Of a stretch of 64,000 nucleotides of DNA, positions 1 to 9,386 are shown one piece after another. The notes beneath the pieces were generated by a model. The model was given only the letters and a program-made list of their open reading frames with translations. It searched no databases and was not told where the DNA came from. The position numbers and the translations under genes are program-made. Each line of letters begins with the position of its first letter. Position 1 is the first letter of the stretch. Origin of the DNA: CAZRGV01 sp964599655 (GTDB taxonomy: Bacteria; Planctomycetota; Planctomycetia; Isosphaerales; Isosphaeraceae); the NCBI GenBank assembly GCA_964599655.1, contig CAZRGV010000014.1, positions 5,173-69,172 on the forward strand. The letters run 5' to 3'.

Positions 1-2
1 GC

Positions 3-164
3 TGTCCCCACGACCCGCTTCGAGCCAGGGAGATTGCCGAGTCCCTGGCGCGACCGGCGTTCCGGGCCCGCTTGCTGCGCGTTCTGGCCGAGATCGTTTC
101 GGCCTCGAGGCCCGGTGGCATTCCCGCGCCGCACTGGAGGTCGGGACGTCGCGCGCCGGTCTGA
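3..164 (+). CDS. 3' end of an unidentified gene (partial)
   Basis: A reading frame enters from the left window edge and ends at TGA 162-164, giving 53 residues. The composition (REIAESLARP, RLLRVLAEIV) is that of an amphipathic, ordinary bacterial protein, unlike the Arg/Pro-rich translations of the other two frames. The 138 bases between this stop and the next gene hold no other recognisable feature. The family cannot be named from the C-terminal fragment. Confidence 0.4.
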   Translation, partial: CPHDPLRAREIAESLARPAFRARLLRVLAEIVSASRPGGIPAPHWRSGRRAPV

Positions 165-302
165 GCGGCGATCGAGCGCCACGAACAAGACCTGCGACGT
201 AGGCTTCGAACGGGGCAGATGGTTGCACCCGTCCGGGAGGCCTCGTACGATGATCGCTTGAAAATTCTCCCACCCTCGCCGTCCCGAACCCGTTGAATCT
301 CA

Positions 303-1691
303 ATGAGTGCCACGGCTCCACCGCTTGACGCGATCCAGGACCCGCCGACTTCCCTGGGGCGCGCCTTCCTTCAGATCGGCCCTGGCCTGATCCTGGCGGG
401 GGCCATCGTGGGAACGGGCGAGTTGATCGCGACCACGAACCTGGGAGCGAAGGCTGGCTTCGCGTTGCTTTGGCTGGTGATCTTGAGCTGCTTCATTAAG
501 GTGTTCGTTCAGGTGGAGCTGGGACGCTACGCGATCTCGTCGGGAAACGGCACGTTCGCCAGCTTCCGGCAGTTGCCCGGCCCTGGCATCCTGCTGGTCT
601 GGTGGTGTCTGTTAATGATCGTCGTGACGCAGATGCAGATCGGCGCGATGATCGGCGGGATTGGCCAGGCGATTCAGATGGCACTGACCGACACGACAAA
701 GGCCCCTCCGGCCCTGCGGTCGGAATGGCCCTGGGCCTTGCTCACCACGGTGGTGACGATCGCCATGCTCTCGACAGGCAGCTATCGCCTGGTCGAACGG
801 GCCTCGACGGTCCTGGTCGTTGGGTTCACGTTCATGACGGTCGTCTGCGTGGCGTTGCTGCCCGGCGACCACGCGATCTCGGCGAAGGAGCTGGCCTCGG
901 GCCTGACGTTCCGCATTCCGACCGGCGCGGTGGTGGCCGCGTTCACGATGTTCGGCATCACCGGTGTCGGGGCGAGCGAGCTCCTGGCGTATCCTTACTG
1001 GTGCATCGAGAAAGGCTACGCGAGGCATGTGGGCCCTCGAGACTCGACGGAGGATTGGGCCGTTCGCGCTCGGGGCTGGATGCGCGTGCTGCGGCTCGAT
1101 GCCTGGGTCAGCATGGTGATATATACCATCTCGACATTGGCCTTTTACCTGCTCGGGGCATCGGTGCTCTATCGCCAGACCAACGGCAACGGTTTGCCCG
1201 AGAGCCAGATGCTGGAAACGCTTGCTGGGATGTACAAACCCGTTCTGGGTCCCCGGGTGGCGGTCTGGTTCATCGTGCTTGGTGCCTTTGCCGTCCTGTA
1301 CTCGACGCTCTTCGCGGCGACGGCCGGCAACAGCCGGATCCTGACCGACTTCCTCCGGGTCAACCGGTTCATCGACCCGACCCGGGAGGATCTCCGCCTT
1401 CGCTGGGTGCGCATCTTCTGCGTCCTCTTGCCGACGTTCGGCTTCCTGCTCTTCCTGTCCTACACCGACCTCGTCTTGATGGTCACCTTTGGCGGCGTGA
1501 TGCAGGCCCTGTCCCTGCCGTTCATCGCGGGGGCCGCGGTTTTCCTCCGATACCAGCGGACCGACCGCCGGATTACGCCCGGCCTGGTCTGGGACATCTT
1601 TCTCTGGCTCTCGATGATCGGCCTCACGGCCGCCGCGGCCTATTCCCTCTGGGCGGGTTACGACAAACTGCGGCTCTTGTTGGTCAAGTAG
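303..1691 (+). CDS. Nramp-related membrane transporter, non-canonical
   Basis: A 462-residue polytopic inner-membrane protein of the Nramp (natural resistance-associated macrophage protein) superfamily, with about eleven hydrophobic segments. The first membrane helix begins GPGLILAGAIVGTGEL (residues about 26-41). The helix in the position of Nramp TM6 reads GVGASELLAYPYW (221-233). In true Mn/Fe Nramp transporters these two unwound helices carry DPGN and MPH, which coordinate the metal. Here they are replaced by GTGE and ASELL, so Mn2+ transport should not be assumed. Related planctomycete proteins are usually just called Nramp family. No strong ribosome-binding site precedes the ATG. The next gene starts about 120 bases downstream on the same strand. 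The family call is solid; the substrate is unknown. Confidence 0.85.
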   Translation: MSATAPPLDAIQDPPTSLGRAFLQIGPGLILAGAIVGTGELIATTNLGAKAGFALLWLVILSCFIKVFVQVELGRYAISSGNGTFASFRQLPGPGILLVWWCLLMIVVTQMQIGAMIGGIGQAIQMALTDTTKAPPALRSEWPWALLTTVVTIAMLSTGSYRLVERASTVLVVGFTFMTVVCVALLPGDHAISAKELASGLTFRIPTGAVVAAFTMFGITGVGASELLAYPYWCIEKGYARHVGPRDSTEDWAVRARGWMRVLRLDAWVSMVIYTISTLAFYLLGASVLYRQTNGNGLPESQMLETLAGMYKPVLGPRVAVWFIVLGAFAVLYSTLFAATAGNSRILTDFLRVNRFIDPTREDLRLRWVRIFCVLLPTFGFLLFLSYTDLVLMVTFGGVMQALSLPFIAGAAVFLRYQRTDRRITPGLVWDIFLWLSMIGLTAAAAYSLWAGYDKLRLLLVK

Positions 1692-1809
1692 GCCGCTGGT
1701 CATCGGTCGAGCTGGCCTCGACGCCGGAGCCGTTTCGCGCTAAAACGGTAGGGACTCCTCGCGAGCGGCTGGGACGGCCGCTTGCCAACCGCCAAGGACG
1801 ACCCCCGCC

Positions 1810-4288
1810 GTGATCCGACTTCTCCTCTCGGCACGCTTCGTCGCCTTCGGTGCCGTGGTTCTCGTGCTGGCCGGTTTGATCGTCCTGGACCGACACGTCC
1901 GGTACGACCAGTCGCTGACCTCGTTTTTCCGGGAAGGTGATCCGGCGGTCCTCGACTATCAACGAGCCTCCGCCGCGTTCGGTAACGACAACGTCATCTT
2001 CATCACCTACGACGACCCCAAGCTTCTGACGCCCGAGGGGATGGCTCGCGTTGCCAGTCTTGCTGGCTTGATCGGCCATGACCGGATCGACGCCGTCGTC
2101 GACGTCCAGTCGCTCGACGCGATGCCCCTCTTCTGGGAGGTCGACGACCGGTTGATCGACCTGGAGTCGTTGCCCTCCTTCGCTCGAAACCTGGCGCTTC
2201 GGGCGGTCCGGTCGAGCATCGCGTCTCTGAGCCAGGCCGATAGCCCCTTCACGATCGGTGGCGCGATTCGACGCGCGAACGCGGCGAGGCTGGCGGAGCT
2301 TCGGGAAAAGATCACCACCCATCCCTTGCTCCGTGGGACACTCGTCACGGCCTCGGGCACGACGACCGCGCTGGTGGTCCGCGTCAAGCCGATGGAGGAG
2401 CAGGACCCAAAGGCCACCATCGCGGCGCTCCGTCGCGAGGCCGACGCCTTCGCGCGGGCGAACGGCCTGAAACGGCCGGCGCTCGTCGGCCCGCCGGTCC
2501 TGCTGGCCGACGGATTCGCGGCCATCGAGATCGATGGCCGACGACTCGCCATCGCCGGAATGGGCCTGATCGGCCTGGTCACGCTCTCCGCGACACAAAG
2601 CCTTTGGTGGGCCATCGTGCCGATCCTGGCGGGCTGGACCGTCTGGCTCTCGGCCGAAGCGGTCATGTCGTTCTTGGACCTGAAGTTATCGCTTTCGGGC
2701 GGCCCGCTGGTCGCGCAGATCATTGTGTTGACCATGCCGGCGGCCAGCCACCTGGCGATCCACTTTCGCGACGATTTGCGGAGCGAGCGGGACCGACGCA
2801 GGGCCTCGGAGACGACCTTGGCGGCGGTGATGTCGCCAATCGTTTGGTGCGCCCTGACCGGAGCGATCGGTTACGGGGCCTTGCTCACCAGCAATGTCGT
2901 GCCGGTCGTTCAGTTCGGCGCGGTGCTGGCGGCCTGCACGCTGGTTGCGTCGCTCCTGACGATGGCGATCTCGCCCATNNNNNNNNNNNNNNNNNNNNNC
3001 GATGCTCCCACCGTTCCCGCTCGAGTGGCCTGTCCGGCATGGTTCGTCCTCGAAGATCGCCACGACCTTGAACCACTTGACCCGGTGGATCGCCGACCAT
3101 CCGGCCGTGATCGTCCTGGGCGTGCTGGGATTGGTCTTGCCGCTGGGAGCGGGCATGGTCGGACTCGACTACGAATCCAACTACATTAACGCGTTTAAGC
3201 CGCTAACCCGGGTGGTCCAGGACTACCGTTTTACCGAGGATCGGCTCGGCGGTATCGGAGTGGTCTCGCTCGTCGTGCCAGCCGGCGACCGCCTCAACCT
3301 GACCGCGTTGAAGGCCCATGGTGAGCTGGAATCCAGAGTTTCCGCGCTCGAAAGAGACGGCCAACCAGCGATTGCGCAGGTTCTATCGCTGGCCTCGGTG
3401 CTCGATCCTGAAGGGAAGATCGCACGGCTTCCCGAGGCGAAAGCGAACGAGGTGCTTCAAGCCAAGCTCGACCTGATCGCCTCGTCGCCACAGGGAAACC
3501 TACTCCGAGGGTTCTGGAGCCCGAAGCGGCCCGACGCTCCCGACTCGGGCTGGGCTCGGCTCGTGATCCGGGTCTCGGAGCAGCAGCCGGCCCTCGAGAA
3601 GGAGAAGACGTTCCTGGAAGCGCTCGGACTCGCCTCGGCGATGGAGGAATTCGGCCCGTCCTCCTTCGTGACGGGCCTTTCCTACCTGTTGACCCAGACG
3701 ACTCGCGGGGTGATCGCATCGTCCTGGATCACCTTCTTGTGGTCGGCCGCAGGCATCCTCATCATGCTGACCCTGGCGTTCGGAGGCGTCCGGCTGGCTG
3801 CGTTGGCGATCCTGCCGACACTCCTCTCGGTTGCCTTGGTCCTGGGGTTGACCGGATGGATGGGGGTCAAGCTCGATATCGCGACGGCTCTGGTGGCCAG
3901 CGTGGCGCTCGGGCTCTCGGTCGACGACACGTTCCACTGCCTGCTCCAGTTCCGCCGGCACCGGACGACCGAACCGTTCCGCGAGAGCCTGATGGCCAGC
4001 TACTTCGTGACCGGGCCAGGCGTGGTGCTCTCGAGCCTGGCGGTGGCGGTCGGGTTCGCGGTCCTTCGGTTCAGCGAGTTCGTGCCGTTCTCGAACTTCG
4101 GCACGATGGTCGGCGTCGCCACGCTGGGCAGCTCGCTGGGAAACCTCGTGCTCCTGCCCGCCTGCCTGGCCCTGGGGCACCGCTGGTGGTCCGGCCACGA
4201 GGGCGAGACTCGCAACGAGTCCGCCACCGCCTCGATGCAAGTCGCCGGAGGCAGTGCGGGACCGGACGCCGACGGATCCACCGATTGA
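1810..4288 (+). CDS. RND superfamily (MMPL-type) exporter, interrupted by an assembly gap
   Basis: Two reading frames on either side of a 21-N gap make one RND/MMPL protein of about 820 residues, starting at GTG 1810. The first half has TM1 (residues about 5-25), a periplasmic loop, then a five-helix bundle ending at the gap. The second half repeats this: TM7 at HPAVIVLGVLGL, a second loop with YESNYINAFK, and a C-terminal helix bundle containing GLSVDDTFH. The acidic pair in that last motif is where RND pumps place the proton-relay residues. The duplicated 6+6 helix layout is the family signature. The half downstream of the gap is in another frame, so the true gap length is probably not 21. 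MMPL proteins in planctomycetes are thought to move lipids or hopanoids; the cargo here is unknown. Confidence 0.85.
2979..2999. other. Assembly gap (21 N) inside the MMPL exporter
   Basis: Twenty-one consecutive N. The coding frame before and after the gap differs by one base, so the N count is a placeholder or a frameshift adjoins it. The missing sequence corresponds to the end of the first helix bundle and the cytoplasmic linker to TM7. Confidence 0.98.
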
Positions 4289-4294
4289 GAGATA

Positions 4295-4466
4295 TCAGGC
4301 CGGAGGGACCATGCGTTCGAAGGCCCAGAACACGAGGTCGGTCGCCGGAGGTTCGACGCCGAGCCGCCTGAGCTTCGAGGCGACCTGACCTCGGTGTCAG
4401 GTCGCGTGGTTGGCCAGTTGCCGCAGAGCGATCCAGGGGGGCCGAAGGAGACGAAACCTTACCAGA
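4295..4466 (-). pseudogene. Decayed C-terminal fragment of a DinB-family protein
   Basis: Read on the minus strand, the segment gives IALRQLANHAT, an in-frame TGA (4397-4399), then HRGQVASKLRRLGVEPPATD and a short tail to a stop at 4295. Without the stop this matches the conserved end of DinB/YfiT four-helix enzymes, where NHxxHHRGQ supplies metal-binding histidines. The residue replaced by the stop is one of those histidines. A frame change about 20 codons further upstream breaks the match to the preceding part of the fold, and the N-terminal two thirds are absent, replaced by the upstream region of the ABC gene. It appears to be a truncated, dead gene between two active plus-strand genes. 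A sequencing error could explain one lesion but not the missing N-terminus. Confidence 0.55.
4381..4404. repeat. Perfect inverted repeat, 9-bp arms, 6-base loop
   Basis: CGACCTGAC (4381-4389) and GTCAGGTCG (4396-4404) are exact reverse complements around a 6-base loop. It sits precisely over the stop codon in the DinB fragment. It lacks a T-tract, so it is not a convincing terminator. Confidence 0.8.
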
Positions 4467-4601
4467 CGAATGCCCGATCGAGGTCGAGCGATCGAGGACG
4501 GCAGTCCTCGCGACGGGAGTCGGTCTGGGCGGGACGAAATCCACGGCTTACAATAAGATCCGACGTTCCGAAGGCGATTTCTCCGGTAGGACGATGGATC
4601 G

Positions 4602-5606
4602 ATGAGCGACCTGGCAATCCGAGTGAAGGACCTCCACAAGCGCTACCCGGGCCGCGATGGACCGGTCGACGCGGTCAACGGGCTCGACCTGGAGATTCGA
4701 ATTGGAGAGTGCTTCGGACTGCTCGGGCCCAATGGCGCGGGGAAGACGACGACGGTCGAGATCCTCGAAGGTCTGAACGAGCCGACTTCCGGCGACGTCG
4801 AAGTCCTGGGTCGACGATGGGCGACCGATGAGACGGAGATCCGGGAGCGGATCGGCGTCACGCTCCAGGAAACGCGGTTCCCGGACAAGTCGACCGTCAA
4901 GGAACTGGTTCAGCTTTTCCGGAGCTTCTACCGCCAGGGGTTGGAGCCCGAGGACGTGCTGGCCAGGGTGGCCCTGGAATCCAAGGCCAACGCCTTCGTC
5001 GAGACCCTCTCGGGCGGCCAACAACGGCGGCTCGCCGTGGCGATCGCACTGGTGGGTGATCCCGAGTTACTCTTCCTCGACGAGCCGACGACGGGGCTCG
5101 ACCCACAGGCAAGGCGGCAACTCTGGGATGTGATCCGAGACCTCCAGGGACGAGGCCGCACCACCTTGCTGACGACCCACTACATGGACGAGGCCGAGAA
5201 GCTCTGCGACCGGGTCGCGATCGTCGACCACGGCAAGGTCATCGCCCTGGGATCGCCCTCGGAGCTGATCGCGAGGATCGGTGGGGAGCACGTCGTTGAG
5301 TTCGCGGTGTCGATCGAAGGGATCGCCCCCGAGGCCGAGGCCTACGCCGACCTCGACGCCGTCCTCTCGGCTCGCCTCGAGAACGATGGCTATGCGTTGA
5401 CCGTCGCGGAGCCGCACCGGGCCATTCCCGCCTTGCTCGACCGCCTGGAAGCCGAAGGGCGAACCCTGGCAAGGCTCACCACTCGCCAGGTCAGCCTCGA
5501 AGACGTGTTTGTTTCACTGACGGGCCGGCACCTTCGTGATGACGAGCCGGCGGAGACCGCCCCGAAACCCGGCCGTCGAGGGCGTCGACGATCGCGGTCG
5601 ATGTGA
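4602..5606 (+). CDS. ABC transporter ATP-binding protein (ABC-2 exporter type)
   Basis: A 334-residue nucleotide-binding subunit. Walker A GPNGAGKTT lies at residues 42-50, the ABC signature LSGGQ at 136-140, Walker B LLFLDE at 156-161 and the switch histidine at 193. A C-terminal extension of about 110 residues follows the H-loop, as in DrrA/CcmA-like exporter ATPases, ending in a basic tail (GRRGRRRSRS). It lies on the plus strand with no permease immediately downstream. The only ABC-2 permease in the window is at 8319-9386, beyond two minus-strand genes, and is the probable partner. The gene ends 20 bases before a convergent methyltransferase gene. Substrate unknown. Confidence 0.93.
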   Translation: MSDLAIRVKDLHKRYPGRDGPVDAVNGLDLEIRIGECFGLLGPNGAGKTTTVEILEGLNEPTSGDVEVLGRRWATDETEIRERIGVTLQETRFPDKSTVKELVQLFRSFYRQGLEPEDVLARVALESKANAFVETLSGGQQRRLAVAIALVGDPELLFLDEPTTGLDPQARRQLWDVIRDLQGRGRTTLLTTHYMDEAEKLCDRVAIVDHGKVIALGSPSELIARIGGEHVVEFAVSIEGIAPEAEAYADLDAVLSARLENDGYALTVAEPHRAIPALLDRLEAEGRTLARLTTRQVSLEDVFVSLTGRHLRDDEPAETAPKPGRRGRRRSRSM

Positions 5607-5625
5607 CCTTCCCACCGACCCTCGA

Positions 5626-6483
5626 TCAAGGCGGCTTGATGGCTGTCAGGATGCCATAACGCATGCTGCCGATTGCATAAGCGAGCCAGATTCGCGCCAT
5701 CGTCAAGGCGAAGACCCGGTTCGGGTTGTCGCGAGAGAGGACGAACCGGCGGTAGTCGCGACGGGAGCAGAACCCCTTGAGGGCCCGGCCAAGGCAGATC
5801 CGCCAGGTCCGGCCAACCTGTCGGCTGACGTCTCGGATCTCAGTCAGCTCGAGGCCCGACTCCCGGATCAACCGTTGGTACTCTCGGGCCGATCCCATCT
5901 GAGCCAGCCGTCCCTCGCGGCAGATCGGTTCGAGCAGGTGCTGGATTTCCCAGGAGCGCGGCGACTCGCGGGTGAGCCAGGCACAAACGACGAACCGGCC
6001 ACCTGGCTTGAGGACCCGCAGGACCTCCTCGAAGCAGGTAGTGAGGCTCGCCATGTGCTCGGAGCTCTCGATGGCGAGGACCACGTCGAACTGGTCGGCG
6101 GGCAGGCCGTTCTCAAGCCAGTCGCGGAGCAGGTACTGGGGGTTATCCGCGTCAGGATTGAGGCTCTGGGCATAGCTGTGCTGGGCCTGGGAGACGGTCA
6201 AGGCGGTGACGATCGCGCCGCGCTCGAGAGCCAGGAGGCGGGCCGTTCCGCCGTAGCCGCAGCCGACGTCGCAGACCGAATCCCCTGGCTTGATCCGGGC
6301 AAGGTCGGCGACGAGGTCGATCAACTGCCGGACCGCGACCTCGGGAGACTCGCGGCCGGTCGTCCAGAGCCCGTGATGAACGTGCTCGCCCCAGATCTCC
6401 CGGTAGAAGCGGTCGAGGTCGTCGTAGTGCGCCGCGACGTCGAAGCGTCCGGGCTCCTCTCGAGGGACGATCATGGGAACCAC
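5626..6483 (-). CDS. SAM-dependent class I methyltransferase (tocopherol-MT-like)
   Basis: A 285-residue soluble methyltransferase. Motif I DVGCGYGG (residues 72-79) is the SAM-binding glycine loop; AIESSEHM and the following VLKPGGRFV are the motif II/III region of the Methyltransf_11/25 fold. The N-terminal HYDDLDRFYREIWGEHVHHGLW resembles gamma-tocopherol and sarcosine/dimethylglycine methyltransferases, where it closes over the substrate. The hydrophobic, basic C-terminal part suggests a hydrophobic acceptor, but the acceptor cannot be named. It is the downstream gene of a minus-strand pair with the S10 peptidase (51-base spacing). This pair is wedged between the ABC ATPase and its likely permease. 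Confidence 0.85.
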   Translation of the reverse strand: MVPMIVPREEPGRFDVAAHYDDLDRFYREIWGEHVHHGLWTTGRESPEVAVRQLIDLVADLARIKPGDSVCDVGCGYGGTARLLALERGAIVTALTVSQAQHSYAQSLNPDADNPQYLLRDWLENGLPADQFDVVLAIESSEHMASLTTCFEEVLRVLKPGGRFVVCAWLTRESPRSWEIQHLLEPICREGRLAQMGSAREYQRLIRESGLELTEIRDVSRQVGRTWRICLGRALKGFCSRRDYRRFVLSRDNPNRVFALTMARIWLAYAIGSMRYGILTAIKPP

Positions 6484-6533
6484 CCTTTCGAGCCAGAACC
6501 GACCGGCCGAGAGGTCCGCGGAAGACGAGAGAG

Positions 6534-8111
6534 TCAGTCCTCCTTCTGGCCCGAAGACTTCGACAGGAACTCGGCCACCTCGCGCTTGAGTTTCCCAAGC
6601 GAGGGGCCGTGGACGTACATCATGTGGCCGGCCTCATATTCGGCGGTCTCGATGTTCTTGCGCTGTTCGGGCAAGAGGTTCATGTGGGCCAGGGTATACT
6701 CGGTGGCGAAGTACGGTGTGGCCAGGTCGAAGTAGCCCGAGGCGACGAAGATCTTCATGTGAGGGTTCTTGGCCAGGGCGTCTCGAAGGGCGGCGCTGGT
6801 GTCGGGGTAACCCATCTGGGAGCCCCAGTCCCAGTTGCCGACGCCTTCGCCGAGGATGAAGTAGGGGACATCGGTCTGGTAGCCAAGCTCGTCACGGACG
6901 TACTGATTGAAGGTTGACGTGTAAGGCGCTCGGATGGCCGAGATGCTCGGGTCGGTCTCCGGCCTCTCGCCGACGACCGAGTCGTCAATTCCCTTGTAAC
7001 GGCTGTCGATTCGGCCGACGGTGCGCTTCTGGTCGCGGAGCAGTTCCTTGCAGAAGTGCATGATCTCGACGCGAAGGTTGCTGTTCTCGACATACGACTC
7101 GTCGAGGCCGGTGTATCGGGCGAGCCGGCGCACGACCTCGCGACGCTGGTCGTCGGGGAGCCGGTCGCCCTGTTCCAGGGCTCTCGCGTAGGTTTCGGCC
7201 GACCAGCGTTCGACTTCGTCGAGCGTTTTATGCAGATCGGCCTGAAGGTCGTTGGGCAGCTTTTTGTGATACCACGCGGTGGCCGCGAAGCTGGGCAGGT
7301 AGAGGACGTAGGGCAAGTCGTTGCCCCGGGCGAACCGAAGCGTCTGGAAGTTCAGTACGGACGAGACCAGGACGATCCCGTTCAGGGCGATCCCCTGGTC
7401 GACCAGGTGATCCGAGAGGCCCGCGGCGCGGGTCGTACCGTAGCTTTCGCCGACGAGGTACAGCGGCGAGGCCCAGCGCTCGTTGCGGGTCAGGTACATC
7501 CGGATGAACTCGCCGACCGAGTCGATATCGCCCCTCAGGCCGTGGAACTTCTTGTTCAGCTCGGGCTTCACGGCCCTGCTGTAGCCGGTGCCGACCGGGT
7601 CGATGAAGACAAGGTCGGTGCGGTCGAGCCAGGTCTGCTCGTTGTCGATGAGCTGGAAGGGGGGCGCGGGGAAGCTCGCGTCGTCGGGCAGGGGGACTCG
7701 CTTGGGACCGATCGCCCCAAGATGCAGCCAGACTGAGGCCGAGCCGGGCCCGCCATTGAAGCTGAACATCAACGGGCGCTTCGAGGTGTCGCCGGCCCCG
7801 TCGAGGGTGTAGGCGATGTAGAAGATGTGGGCCTCGGGCTTCCCCTCACGGTCGTTGATCGGCAAGAAGCCCGTTGTCGCGGTGTACTTGAGGGTCCGGT
7901 CGCCGATCCGGATCTCGTGCTTCGTGACGACCGGCTCCTTGTCGTCCTTGTCCTTCTTCTCTTTCTCCTTACTGGTATCCTTGGCCTGATCCTTGTCGGG
8001 TTTGGAGTCGGCCGTGCTCTCGGTGTGGTCGGCAGTCTGCTGCCAGGCGAGGGCAGGGTCGGCCGTCAAAAGGAGCAGGGTGGCGAGCAGTTTGGCGAAT
8101 GGTCGCATCAT
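6534..8111 (-). CDS. Secreted S10 serine carboxypeptidase-like protein
   Basis: A 525-residue exported alpha/beta-hydrolase of peptidase family S10. Residues 1-22 form a signal peptide (LLATLLLLTADPALA), followed by a Lys/Asp-rich linker (about 30-60). NGGPGSAS (119-126) is the oxyanion segment, GESYG places the nucleophile Ser at 223, SGYFDLATP gives Asp about 462 and EAGHMMY gives His 496, so the catalytic triad is complete. The reading frame is open 74 codons further upstream, but the double Met at 8111 directly before the signal peptide is preferred. S10 enzymes remove C-terminal residues at acidic pH; planctomycetes carry several of unknown target. Confidence 0.92.
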   Translation of the reverse strand: MMRPFAKLLATLLLLTADPALAWQQTADHTESTADSKPDKDQAKDTSKEKEKKDKDDKEPVVTKHEIRIGDRTLKYTATTGFLPINDREGKPEAHIFYIAYTLDGAGDTSKRPLMFSFNGGPGSASVWLHLGAIGPKRVPLPDDASFPAPPFQLIDNEQTWLDRTDLVFIDPVGTGYSRAVKPELNKKFHGLRGDIDSVGEFIRMYLTRNERWASPLYLVGESYGTTRAAGLSDHLVDQGIALNGIVLVSSVLNFQTLRFARGNDLPYVLYLPSFAATAWYHKKLPNDLQADLHKTLDEVERWSAETYARALEQGDRLPDDQRREVVRRLARYTGLDESYVENSNLRVEIMHFCKELLRDQKRTVGRIDSRYKGIDDSVVGERPETDPSISAIRAPYTSTFNQYVRDELGYQTDVPYFILGEGVGNWDWGSQMGYPDTSAALRDALAKNPHMKIFVASGYFDLATPYFATEYTLAHMNLLPEQRKNIETAEYEAGHMMYVHGPSLGKLKREVAEFLSKSSGQKED

Positions 8112-8318
8112 TGGCGTCTCGGAAAGGTCTTGGAGCGGCCGGCCTGGCGGAGCGAGCCTGCCGGGGCAACACGAGGCCATGATCGTACACATGAAGGCCC
8201 GGTCCGGCCAGTCTGGCGAACCGAGGTGGAGGATTGGACCCCGGATGCCTATACTCAATCCTTGAGGGAGGGCGGTGAGGAGCCGCCGCTGGATCGCCGT
8301 TGGTTGAGGCATGCCGGG

Positions 8319-9386
8319 ATGTCGAAATATCACTCGCTTCGCGAGCTTTACCTCACGAGGCTGCGCGAGTTCTACCGTCAGCCGGCCCGGATCTTCTGGG
8401 TCTATGGTTTTCCCACGGTCCTGGCCGTCGTGCTCGGGGTCGCGTTCAAGAGCGGGTCGAAGCAGACGATCCCCGTGCTGGTAGCGGATGCGCCAGGGGT
8501 GGAGGCGGTCACGACGGCTCTGGACTCCGACCTTGGCCGCTCGGAGCGAGCCGGACGGCCGGGCATCACCTACACGACCTTACCCTTCGACCAGGCGATG
8601 CGGAAGCTCAAGACGGGAAAGGCGTCGATGGTGGTGGAGCCCTCGACCTCGGGTGGGGTGACCTACCACTATGATCCAACCCGGCCCGAGGCCAACGTGG
8701 CCCGGGCGGCCGTCGATGACGTTCTCCAGCGGGCCAAGGGGCGCGTCGATGTCGTGCCGGTCAAGGATGACCCGGTGACCGAGCTCGGCTCGCGATATAT
8801 CGACTTCCTGATCCCGGGCCTCATCGGCCTGAACACGATGGGGGGCGGACTCTGGGGGATCGGCTTTCTGCTGGTTAACTTCCGGATCGCCAAGCTCCTG
8901 AAGCGGTTCATGGCCACGCCCATGCCGCGTGAGCACTTCCTAATGGCGGTCCTTGGCGCCCGGCTGACCTTCCTCATCCCCGACGTCGGCGTGCTCCTGC
9001 TGCTGGGTTCCTTCCTGTTTCAGATGCCGATCCGGGGGAGCCTGCTGCTCCTGGCGGTCGTCGAGATCGTGGGCGCCCTGGCCTTCGCCGGCATCGGACT
9101 GCTGGTCGCGAGCCGGGCCAAGACCACCGAGACCGTCAGCGGGCTGATGAACCTAGTCATGATCCCGATGTGGCTGCTCTCGGGCGTCTTCTTCGCCTCC
9201 GACCGCTTCCCGGCCTATCTCCAGCCCCTGATTCAGGCCCTGCCGCTGACTCAGCTCGTCAACGCCTTGCGGCTGATCCTGCTCGAAGGGGAGGGGCTGA
9301 TGGCCGTCGCGCCCGCCCTGGCCATCTTGAGCGCCTGGGCCGTCGGCACCTTCTTCCTGGCCCTTCGGCTCTTCCGCTGGTCGTGA
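8319..9386 (+). CDS. ABC-2 type transporter permease
   Basis: A 355-residue membrane subunit. One N-terminal helix (FWVYGFPTVLAVVLGVAF, about 25-42) is followed by an extracytoplasmic domain of about 140 residues, then five helices from DFLIPGLIGLNTMGG to the end. This is the ABC2_membrane_3/YhgE-like layout of DrrB-type exporters. The start is the ATG at 8319; an upstream in-frame extension overlaps the divergent S10 gene and looks non-coding. It probably pairs with the ATPase at 4602-5606, from which it is separated by 2.7 kb of opposite-strand genes. Its last 234 bases are antisense to the reading frame at 9153-10046. Confidence 0.88.
   Translation: MSKYHSLRELYLTRLREFYRQPARIFWVYGFPTVLAVVLGVAFKSGSKQTIPVLVADAPGVEAVTTALDSDLGRSERAGRPGITYTTLPFDQAMRKLKTGKASMVVEPSTSGGVTYHYDPTRPEANVARAAVDDVLQRAKGRVDVVPVKDDPVTELGSRYIDFLIPGLIGLNTMGGGLWGIGFLLVNFRIAKLLKRFMATPMPREHFLMAVLGARLTFLIPDVGVLLLLGSFLFQMPIRGSLLLLAVVEIVGALAFAGIGLLVASRAKTTETVSGLMNLVMIPMWLLSGVFFASDRFPAYLQPLIQALPLTQLVNALRLILLEGEGLMAVAPALAILSAWAVGTFFLALRLFRWS

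Noticed and set aside
602..1813. 403-codon plus-strand frame within the Nramp-like gene
   Set aside because: Asp/Arg/Gly-rich translation with no domain or start context; a GC-driven shadow of the transporter frame.
5625..5640. Small hairpin between the convergent ABC and methyltransferase genes
   Set aside because: Only a 6-bp stem with no T-tract and overlapping the methyltransferase stop; too weak to call a terminator.
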